Below are positions 1-6,609 of a stretch of DNA of 12,056 nt, piece by piece (position 1 is the stretch's first letter; each line of letters opens with the position of its first letter). The stretch lies in contig JBBPTG010000460.1 in NCBI GenBank assembly GCA_038093975.1, positions 1 to 12,056 on the forward strand. The letters run 5' to 3'. Under the pieces are notes generated by a model. The model did no database searches, was not told where the DNA came from, and saw nothing but the letters and a program-made list of their open reading frames with translations. A program made the position numbers and the translations under genes. This DNA is from Chalciporus piperatus. Taxonomy: Eukaryota > Basidiomycota > Agaricomycetes > Boletales > Boletaceae.

Positions 1-1145
1 GGCATCTGCCGGTTGTCAAACGGCAGGGAAGACTCAACATATTGTTGCGAGTATGGGTCCCACATAACAACTTGTCTCTGACGCGGCCTGTGGGGTTTTG
101 GGCACGCGTTTGCAAAATGACCTGGCTGGTCGCAATTGAAACAGTTTCCCCGAACGGGGGATCTTGGCATTTGCTGTGCCGACAGATCCATCGGGGCTCC
201 ACGACCAGGCTGTGTACCTGTGGGAGTGAAACGGGGGGCCGCATACGGAACAGGGGGACGTGGGAGCGGACGGGATGCAATTGGATAACGAGGGGGGAGA
301 TACGGATATGACGATGAAGGCCTTGGCGCAGTCGCGGGTGCCTGACGAACTGGAGCACCGCGTTCAACGACGATTCGTTCGAAAGTGCGACCCAACTTTC
401 GGTAGGTATCGATCGTGTTGGTCAGATTCTGCTCATCAACATTGGTGTTGATTTGCGCCTGATAATAGATTTTGTAATCTATTGCCTTTTTTAGAAGCTC
501 TTTGGCATGAGCGTCTTCTATCTCCGATTCCGCTTTCAACAATTCAAACTCCTGAAGGAAGATGTCCACAGGTTTCCCAGCCTGCTTCAATGCTTCCAAT
601 TTCCTGAGACTCTCATGAGCGAGGACGTCAATCTGGAAATATGTTTTGAGGAGATGTGAAAATATTGTCCACGTGGGCCATGCTAGTAGTCCCAAAGGTT
701 CTCGAACCGGTTCCTCTGCTGGTTCGCCTTCTACTGGTGGCGGTGGTAACAGTTCATATCGAGACCATTTTTCTATTGTCATCTGGGCGAACCCAGCCGC
801 CTTTCCTTCTAACCGTGAGAGTACGGCGAGGCATCGAACCTTGTTGTTTTTCCATGTGTGGACGGACTGCCAGGCGTTAACCTGCGCCCACCACAACCGG
901 AACTTGGTGCGGTCACCATCCCATTTTCCCGGGTCGGCAACTTTTTTGGACACGGAGTCCGAATTGTCTGATAAGAGCGCCTTCAGAGCGGCGGTGAGAG
1001 CAGCGATGGGATCTGCTGGATCTGCCATCGGAGTTTCGGGGCGGGGAGTAGAGGGATTTGAACTTTCGGATGAGGAAGGGAAGTGACGTGGGGGGGATCT
1101 GTAACCCTGATCTTGTGGTTCTAGATCTAAGTACTCTGCTGACAT
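1..1145 (-). CDS. gag: gag of element 2, 3'-truncated by the window edge
   Basis: Open reading frame of 381 codons without a stop, running off the left edge. The start is the ATG at 1145; an in-frame TAA lies 2 codons upstream, and a second ATG at 1028 (residue 40) is an alternative. Residues 1-40 are Ser/Pro-rich. Residues 70-260 resemble a Ty3/Gypsy gag (retrotransposon gag) domain, with a KWDGDRTKFRLWW start and a helical LRKLEALKQAGKPVDIFLQEF segment. A Pro-rich linker (262-310) leads to the chromovirus gag motif GTQPGRGAPMD (310-320), identical in 11 residues to element 1 gag. A CX2CX4HX4C zinc knuckle follows at 335-348. The product would form the capsid and bind genomic RNA. Plus-strand reading frames over this span have no recognisable domains and are shadows. 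Pol presumably follows outside the window. Confidence 0.93.
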   Translation of the reverse strand, partial: MSAEYLDLEPQDQGYRSPPRHFPSSSESSNPSTPRPETPMADPADPIAALTAALKALLSDNSDSVSKKVADPGKWDGDRTKFRLWWAQVNAWQSVHTWKNNKVRCLAVLSRLEGKAAGFAQMTIEKWSRYELLPPPPVEGEPAEEPVREPLGLLAWPTWTIFSHLLKTYFQIDVLAHESLRKLEALKQAGKPVDIFLQEFELLKAESEIEDAHAKELLKKAIDYKIYYQAQINTNVDEQNLTNTIDTYRKLGRTFERIVVERGAPVRQAPATAPRPSSSYPYLPPRYPIASRPLPRPPVPYAAPRFTPTGTQPGRGAPMDLSAQQMPRSPVRGNCFNCDQPGHFANACPKPHRPRQRQVVMWDPYSQQYVESSLPFDNRQM

Positions 1146-1532
1146 ATATCCTTACTGAACCCTATCTTCCAAAGGTTCTCTGGGGATGACAGACACGAGG
1201 ACGAAGAAAATATTTTTTCGAGCGGAGGTAATACCTGCGACGCTTATCGGAATCTCGGCAGACCTTCTGAGGAATTTTCCCAAGATCTGATTTGATTTTA
1301 CACATACACTACTCTTGAACTTCTATTTTTCGAGCAGCAGCAAAAGCTATCGTAATACAGGATACTATTTTTTATTGTTTTCTATTTTTTGTACCTCGGC
1401 GGTGCTGCCGGCTTACGTTGCTACGTATGACTCAGCCAAGGGGGCGGCGACGCGCTTTTCCCTTGTCGTCCTTCGCAATTGGGCACGATCCCAATCCGGT
1501 CTTCGAACAAATACTATAGTATGGAGGATAAC
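1146..1532 (-). other. gag-proximal part of the element 2 leader
   Basis: This 387-nt stretch is the 5' leader of element 2 next to gag, interrupted at 1532 by element 1; the rest resumes at 9474. I see no convincing coding sequence in it. On the minus strand it has a single ATG before gag (1305-1303), which sits inside GTATGT, a classical 5' splice donor. The short reading frame from that ATG (about 40 codons) shows no domain. A TGACTCA bZIP-type site is at 1428-1434. Confidence 0.7.
1528..1532. repeat. Target site duplication, left copy (ATAAC)
   Basis: ATAAC immediately precedes the 5' LTR of element 1 and is repeated exactly at 9469-9473 after the 3' LTR. A 5-bp duplication is the usual product of Ty3/Gypsy integrases and fixes the element boundaries. 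Confidence 0.96.
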
Positions 1533-1652
1533 TGTTACGAACGCTCCATTCCTTATCCTAATCATCCCTACATTCCATTACGCTTACTAGGTTTCTCTTC
1601 GTTTCTTGGACTTAGTCGTTTCACTTTCTCTTTTGATATCTTATCTTATCGT

Positions 1653-1815
1653 GTCACGTGACTTACTTACATAAGCTAGGTCTAGACCTTCGCTTACTAC
1701 TGATGACTCACCGCTCACTCGTCAGCATCAGTCAGCATTACTCATCATATGACTCACGCTTACTCATTCCGCAGTAGAGCTAGTTACGCTATTGGCTAGT
1801 AGTCAGTATGAGTCA
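1653..1815 (+). promoter_or_regulatory. U3 cluster of bZIP (TGACTCA), E-box and GATA-type motifs
   Basis: TGACTCA occurs at 1704-1710 and 1750-1756, and its complement TGAGTCA at 1809-1815; this is the Gcn4/AP-1 family site. A 10-bp palindrome GTCACGTGAC (E-box core CACGTG) is at 1653-1662. TTATCTTATC just upstream (1641-1650) reads as paired GATA sites on the other strand. All are repeated in the 3' LTR, offset by 7461. Binding is inferred from motif identity only. Confidence 0.5.
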
Positions 1816-1870
1816 TACCCAGTCACCTACGATAAGGTTTAGCCATAACATGTACAAACATTGACAATAG

Positions 1871-1916
1871 TATATAAACCCGGGTCGACAAGCACTGGAC
1901 TCCCCAGTCTTGTTCT
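1871..1916 (+). promoter_or_regulatory. TATA box and inferred transcription start with self-primer, element 1
   Basis: TATATAA at 1871-1877 lies 35 nt upstream of AGTCTTGTTCT (1906-1916). That 11-mer is the exact reverse complement of the sequence 2 nt after the LTR. In Tf1-type self-priming the first nucleotides of the RNA pair with the PBS, so the complementarity places the RNA 5' end at about 1906. The TATA spacing supports this independently. Confidence 0.8.
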
Positions 1917-1971
1917 CCTGGAGTTTCCTCATCGAACCTCAGCCAAGTTCATCGGCTCGCTATTGTCTAGT

Positions 1972-2040
1972 GTGAGTCTTAGCTCTTAGTTGAGTTGAGT
2001 CGTTTCATTAGAACAAGACTAATATTTTCTTTTGTCTTAG
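1972..2040 (+). other. Candidate intron 1 (69 nt) spanning LTR end and PBS
   Basis: Donor GTGAGT at 1972, branch-like CTAAT at 2018-2022, and a T-rich tract ending TCTTAG at 2040. Removal would delete the end of U5 and the entire PBS. Spliced RNA could be translated but could not prime on itself. The signals match fungal consensus, but splicing is not shown. Confidence 0.45.
2010..2020 (+). other. Self-priming primer binding site, element 1
   Basis: AGAACAAGACT starts 2 nt after the LTR end at 2007 and is a perfect 11-nt complement of 1906-1916. No TGG-type tRNA primer site is present at this position. The 2-nt gap is what integrase end-trimming in Ty3-type elements would need. Confidence 0.85.
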
Positions 2041-2091
2041 CGTCTCGTCGCTACCACACGTGTCTTGTACGCCACTCCATCGTTGATCACA

Positions 2092-3364
2092 AGTGGGTAC
2101 TGCGCTGCTTGTACGCGCCTTGTCATAGCTGACCTTGTTTTTGAATAAGTGTCTAGCAACCCCGCCGCATCTCAGCGCGCCGTGTCCCCTGTCCCTTCCA
2201 TCCAGTGGAACGGGATACTTGATCTCCCCGCCGTCGAGACCAACCCCGACTTCGCCAACGTCATCGCGAAGCTCGGAAACGCTGTAGAGGCATATCCAGC
2301 CTTTACCAACATCATCGCGGATCTCGAGCGAGAGAACGCTCGCATCCAGGAAGAAGTCGCTCAGACCCGAGCACTAGTCGAAGAAGAACGCAGGAGGATC
2401 ATCGAGGAATACTCAGTGCCTATCGCGCCAAGGCCTGATTACTCCGACCTATACGTCGATTGGTTGGAAGAACCGGTAATACCCCCTTACCCACGTCACG
2501 TATCAACTGTTAACCCCGCCGATCTACAGATCGACCGTCGTCGCTATCCATCACTTCCGCCTATCGAGGCTATTCGGGCACCGTCGCCGCCCAACCCCCA
2601 GCAGATACTAGCCGACGCCTTCGGCGTTGAAGAATTATACTACCGTGCCTCCTCCATCCCCAGAGCCCCAACCCCGCTCGCGGAGCCCGTTGATTGGACT
2701 GCCGTCGACGAGGATCTTCTTGCTCTTCAACACCAATTCCCCATTGGAGTCTCTGGTCGTACGGAAAGTTTCCGCCGCGCTCTCTATCACACGCTTATAT
2801 CCCCGGCAGGTGAGAAGTCGATTCGAGAGAACATTGACGCTCGGGTACGTCAACGCCGACGAAGCGACAGGCTACTTAGAGGTATCCCTGAGAACGCCGG
2901 TACTCGTATTAAGGAGAGAGTATCAACCCCGCGTCCTACTCGTCGCACTCGCCGCCCTAAGCCTCTCGTCCCTCTTAGGAAGATTCGCCCAGTACAGCTT
3001 ACAGGCCTTCCTATTACTTTCATACCTCATCTTCGGCCACGTAATTCTCTCAGACGACCTTCGCGTTACCTTTGATTTTGCATACATCCTCGTATCTCAC
3101 AGGAATCGTCCAGTAGCACTACCTACTCCTCCCCCTTCCCCTGTTGTATCACAAGCAGAGTTAGAAGAAGACGAAGAATTACCAGGATTAGTAGAGTCTG
3201 ATAGTGAAGACGAAGGAGGACTAAGAGAGACAAACGTACCAGGAGTGCAATTGTACTATCCCGCGCCTCATTCCATCAGAAGAAGCATTCCACCACCACC
3301 TTATCAAAGAGACGTCCCTGCTTCGTTATCAGGAGAAACCCTTGAAGGATCTCAGGAAATCTGA
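2092..3364 (+). CDS. ORF0, accessory ORF upstream of gag, probably spliced; unknown function
   Basis: Unrecognised protein. Frame 1 is open from a TAA at 2146-2148 to 3075 but contains no ATG. Its first codon would be GTG at 2149. A candidate intron at 2093-2149 joins A2092 to TG at 2150, giving ATG TCT AGC in frame. A second candidate intron (2810-2870) moves reading into frame 2, which stays open to the TGA at 3362. The joined model has 384 residues: a coiled-coil-like charged helix (DLERENARIQEEV onward), a long Pro-rich region, a hydrophobic stretch encoded at 2933-3049 suitable for one or two membrane helices, then a Pro-rich and acidic tail (EELPGLVESDSEDE). The alternative is frame 1 to 3075 with a very basic end, or a 1-nt frameshift near 3073. 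Codon use favours frame 1 before 2810 and frame 2 after about 3100. The gag ATG follows 41 nt after the stop. Confidence 0.6.
2093..2149 (+). other. Candidate intron 2 (57 nt) whose removal creates the ORF0 ATG
   Basis: Donor GTGGGT at 2093, perfect CTRAY branch sequence CTGAC at 2129-2133 (branch A 17 nt before the 3' end), a T-rich tract, and acceptor AATAAG at 2149. Joining leaves A2092 followed by TG at 2150, an ATG in frame with ORF0 and with A at -3 (context ACA). Length is typical of basidiomycete introns. Unspliced RNA has no ATG here. Confidence 0.55.
2810..2870 (+). other. Candidate intron 3 (61 nt) inside ORF0
   Basis: Donor CAG|GTGAGA at 2810 and acceptor GCGACAG at 2870, length 61 nt (1 mod 3). 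This converts frame 1 into frame 2 exactly as needed to keep ORF0 open to 3364. The branch candidate TTGAC (2834-2838) is weak and rather distant from the acceptor. A 1-nt indel near 3073 is the competing explanation. Confidence 0.4.
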
Positions 3365-3405
3365 AATAAATCTAGTTTTATCCCTTCCGTTCTAGTGCGT
3401 CAAGA

Positions 3406-4608
3406 ATGTCGGTTCTCGCCCCAGACTTAGCAGCTGCCTTAACAGGCATTCTCGCACATCGTGACGCGTCCATACGGGACCTTGGAACGCAATTGAGACT
3501 CGCGTTAGAAACCATGACGGATCAGCTTACCAACGCTCAAAGGGTAAATCAAAATCTAAACAATAATATCTTGCAGCTTGAAGCGCAAGTACAAGCCATC
3601 CAAGTGCCTGGCGCAATACCAGCTCCTACGGTCGGACCCAGCGGACCTAAACTATCCAAAATCGTCAAAGACCCAGGAGACTACGACGGATCTAGAGGAA
3701 GGAAGTTCGAAGAATGGTGGACAAGAGTACGTGCATGGATAGATGAAAACAACACCGTGTTAACCGGAATGACGGCGATCAGAGCTATCCTTAGTCGAAT
3801 GACAGGAGGAGACGCCGCTACTTTCTCACGAGCCATGACACACGACATCTTGGAAAATGGAACCACGTATACTTCCGCCGAATTCCATAAACGAATCACC
3901 GATCAATTCCGCTCGGGTAACGAAGTGGAATATCACCGCAATCAGATCAAGAATCTGAAACAAGGCAAGATGTCTATGGAGAAATTCCTTACCACATTCC
4001 AGACTCATCGCCTCATGGACGATTGGAGTGACGCCCGACACATCGAACTTCTAGAGCTGAACGCAGATCCAGAAATCACACATCGGATCTTTATGGATAA
4101 GGGACGGTTCGACAAATATGACACATACGTCGAAGAGCTACGCCTCCTTGCAGGAAGGAAACAGCTTATCTCCATGATCAAGACAGGAACCGCAGGTGAT
4201 ACCCCGCGATATAAATATACCAACACGGGCACACAACCGGGTCGTGGTGCCCCAATGGATATAGGTTCTGCCGAAATCGAAGAAGGAGAAATTGTGGAAG
4301 AAGAAGAAGAAGCACCATCTGCCGTAAAGGCGGCCACAAGCAATTCTAAAGAGAAGAAACAAGGAAATTGTTGGAACTGTGGGAAACCGGGACATCCGAA
4401 ACAGCAATGTCCGGTACCTAGTACCAAATGCAAGGGCTGTGGTTGGTCAAGAGGCGAACACAAACGTGCCTGCAAACTTCAGAAGAGACAGGTAAGAGAA
4501 CTGTCTACCGAATCTAGCGCTCTCGAAGGCCGTTCATTCGACGAAATGAAGGCTTACTTCTACGATATGAAAGATATCGAAATGAAGGGAAAAGGCAAAG
4601 CGGCCTGA
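3406..4608 (+). CDS. gag: Gag of element 1 (400 aa)
   Basis: Capsid/nucleocapsid protein of the retrotransposon. The ATG at 3406 is the first ATG downstream of the inferred RNA start. Residues 21-65 form a probable coiled coil. The gag domain spans about 85-255 (DYDGSRGRKFEEWW, later FHKRITDQFRSGNEVEYHRNQI). The shared motif GTQPGRGAPMD is at 275-284 or so, followed by an acidic run (EEGEIVEEEEEA). A canonical CX2CX4HX4C knuckle is at 322-335, and a variant CX2CX6HX3C unit at 342-356. Length is normal for a chromovirus gag and the frame is intact. The last codons carry a -1 slippery heptamer, so most ribosomes should stop at the TGA (4606-4608) and a fraction should shift into pol. It could still support trans-mobilisation even though pol is damaged. 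Confidence 0.95.
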   Translation: MSVLAPDLAAALTGILAHRDASIRDLGTQLRLALETMTDQLTNAQRVNQNLNNNILQLEAQVQAIQVPGAIPAPTVGPSGPKLSKIVKDPGDYDGSRGRKFEEWWTRVRAWIDENNTVLTGMTAIRAILSRMTGGDAATFSRAMTHDILENGTTYTSAEFHKRITDQFRSGNEVEYHRNQIKNLKQGKMSMEKFLTTFQTHRLMDDWSDARHIELLELNADPEITHRIFMDKGRFDKYDTYVEELRLLAGRKQLISMIKTGTAGDTPRYKYTNTGTQPGRGAPMDIGSAEIEEGEIVEEEEEAPSAVKAATSNSKEKKQGNCWNCGKPGHPKQQCPVPSTKCKGCGWSRGEHKRACKLQKRQVRELSTESSALEGRSFDEMKAYFYDMKDIEMKGKGKAA

Positions 4609-4630
4609 ATGATCTGGGCAAACGGACCGC
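4587..4630 (+). promoter_or_regulatory. Programmed -1 frameshift signal (GGGAAAA plus stem) between gag and pol
   Basis: In gag phase the heptamer reads G GGA AAA (4587-4593), a valid X XXY YYZ site. After a 6-nt spacer, GCGGCC (4600-4605) pairs with 4624-4625 and 4627-4630, leaving one bulged A and an 18-nt loop. The pol frame is -1 relative to gag and is open from 4518, overlapping the gag end by 91 nt. The gag stop falls in the loop. Confidence 0.7.
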
Positions 4631-5399
4631 AACTAACTCGTTAGGAAAATCTGTAAACTATTCACACAGTCAAACGGGGTCTCATGTTGATCATGAGCTT
4701 GGCCTGGACTCTAGTCAGGTGCTTAATTCCGTTTCCATAATCCGATATCTTTCCGAAAACCCACTGGCAGGACCACGTTTCATTCGCACAACAGACCGAG
4801 AATTGAAACTATCTACTTCCATCGCTTCGCAACGACTCCCTTCTGCTTTCACACGAGCAGAGGCACTCTTTGATTCAGGAGCTAACGCTATCTTCGTTGA
4901 TCGGAGATGGGCTGATAAAATCAGATTACCCCTCGTGCAACTCAGACATCCACTTACGGTATACAACGTGGACGGAACCCATAACTCCGCTGGACAGATA
5001 ACACACTGTGCGGAAATCATTATCCATTTCAACGGACATCGTGAGAAGGCCATTGCGGAAGTCACTGACCTCGGAAAGAATCAGGTGATACTAGGTTACG
5101 CATGGTTGAAGCAACACAATCCGGAGATAGATTGGAACAAAGGAACGGTCCACATGACACGTTGTCCTTGGTCTTGCTCCGTCTTACGAGATAAACCACC
5201 ATTCGCACGCCAACTTGATGATGAAGAACGAAACTCTCTTCGTCATATCAACGCCGCAAAGAGGGAGGTACCTGAACCAAAAATGGAAAAGACTCCGGAA
5301 GAACTTGTTCCAAAAGAATATCACAAGTATATTCACCTGTTCAAGAAAAAGGAATCTGAACGCATGCCAACCCGTAAGTCCGTGGGATCATGCAATTGA
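4594..5399 (+). pseudogene. pol: pol segment 1: protease, ending at a frameshift
   Basis: Aspartic protease part of pol, reached by -1 frameshifting from gag. There is no true ATG at its start; the frame is open from 4518, and GTG at 4719 is only an internal codon. The catalytic motif is ALFDSGANAIF, with the aspartate codon at 4872-4874. The characteristic QVILGYAWLKQHNPEIDW block follows, then a linker to RT. The frame runs through KKKESERMPTRK and then leaves the expected RT start, ending at TGA 5397-5399. The conserved continuation (PWDHAIDLKD) is in frame 1 from 5380. This implies one extra nucleotide at about 5379, possibly the T that completes GTAAGT. It could be mutation or assembly error. 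Programmed frameshifting at this point is unlikely because the family normally keeps PR and RT in one frame. Confidence 0.88.
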
Positions 5400-6609
5400 C
5401 TTGAAAGACACCTACAAGCCGAAAAAGGGTCGTCTTATCCCACTCTCTGTCACGGAACAAGAAGAAGTCAGCGCATTTATTGATGATCAGCTCAAGAAAG
5501 GATACATTCGTCCTTCCAAATCTGAACAGACTTCTCCCGTGTTCTTTGTTCCTAAGAAAGATGGCAAGAAACGCATGGTCCAAGATTACCGTTATCTAAA
5601 TGAACACACGGTGAAAAACAACTACCCACTACCCCTCATTTCCCAATTAGTTGATAAACTGAAAGGCGCAAAATTATTTACCAAAATGGACTTGCGCTGG
5701 GGATACAACAACATCCGCATCAAAGAAGGCGATGAATCTAAAGCCGCATTCGTGTGCTTCCGTGGCGCCTTCGAACCCTTAGTCATGTACTTCGGATTAT
5801 GCAATTCTCCTGCGACATTTCAAACCATGATGAACGACATCTTCTCGGATATGGAAGACGCCGTTGTTGTCTACATTGATGACATCATGATCTTTACCAA
5901 ATCCGACGACCCTGCTGTCCATGCCAAGGTAGTCAGAGAAGTTCTTCGTCGCTTAGAAGAGAATGACCTCTTCGTCAAACCAGAGAAATGTGTCTTCCAT
6001 ACCAAAGAAGTAGAATTCTTGGGAATGACAATTACTCCCGAAGGAATCAGGATGGATGACGATAAGGTCAAGGCAATCACCGAATGGCCAACTCCGACAA
6101 ATGTCAGAGGTGTCAGAAGCTTCCTTGGGTTAGCAAACTTCTATCGCCGCTTCATTCAGGATTACGCCCAAGTGGCTAGACCCTTGAATGACCTTACCAA
6201 GAAGGATACGAAATTCACATGGGAAGATGCGCAGAAGAACGCCTTCAACACGTTGAAACAGAAGTTCATCACCGCCCCCATACTCGCTTTCCCAGACAAT
6301 GACAAACGCTTCCGTCTAGAATCGGATGCATCTAATTACGCCACGGGTGCTGTTCTATCTATAGAACAAGGAGACAAATGGCATCCCGTCGCATTCTCTT
6401 CCCATTCCATGTCACCGGAAGAACGCAACTACCCCATTGCGGATAAGGAGATGCTAAGCGTTATCAGAAGTCTAGAACAATGGAGACATTATCTGGAAGG
6501 TTCTAAGCACGAATTTGAAATCTGGAACGATCACGCGAACCTTCAGTTCTTCATGACTCGCCAAGATCTAAACCGTCGCCAAGCACGTTGGTCTCAATAT
6601 CTTAGCTGA
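5380..6609 (+). pseudogene. pol: pol segment 2: reverse transcriptase and RNase H, with premature TGA
   Basis: RT starts at PWDHAIDLKD and includes SPVFFVPKKDGKKRMVQDYRYLN, FTKMDLRWGYNNI (first catalytic Asp at 5689-5691), FGLCNSPATFQ and the active site YIDD at 5872-5883. RNase H follows with conserved acidic residues: Asp at 6325-6327 (LESDAS), Glu at 6448-6450 (DKEML) and Asp at 6529-6531 (WNDH). All catalytic residues are present. The frame ends at TGA 6607-6609 in the block WSQYLS-stop-FNFKWLHKAG. Homology resumes in the same frame after the stop, so this is a single nonsense change. CGA to TGA by C-to-T is a simple origin, because many relatives carry a charged residue here. Integrase is therefore separated from RT. 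Confidence 0.92.

Larger units (their letters stand above)
1533..2007 (+). repeat. 5' LTR of element 1 (475 bp)
   Basis: Begins TGTTACGAACG and ends TTTCA, and matches 8994-9468 over its full length without gaps. I count 5 substitutions, at 1561, 1566, 1574, 1575 and 1594. With the inferred transcription start at 1906, U3 is 1533-1905 (373 bp) and R-U5 is 1906-2007 (102 bp). U3 carries a TATA box, three bZIP-type sites, an E-box palindrome and GATA-type motifs. Confidence 0.97.

Noticed and set aside
42..1086. Several plus-strand open frames over the left flank
   Set aside because: They lie antisense to a 381-codon minus-strand gag with a zinc knuckle and show no domains of their own.
1183..1305. 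Roughly 40-codon upstream ORF before element 2 gag
   Set aside because: No domain, single ATG embedded in a splice-donor-like GTATGT; more likely leader sequence.
2871..3075. Basic Arg/Pro-rich C-terminus of ORF0 in frame 1
   Set aside because: Kept only as an alternative; codon use fits frame 2 after the candidate intron or after an indel, and the acidic tail to 3364 is in frame 2.
4005..4475. Minus-strand frames opposite gag
   Set aside because: Complement of conserved gag and zinc-knuckle sequence, with low-complexity Ser/Phe content typical of shadows.
5374..5379. GTAAGT as a true intron donor in pol
   Set aside because: RT homology continues directly in the next frame with no missing residues, so an intron here would delete coding sequence.
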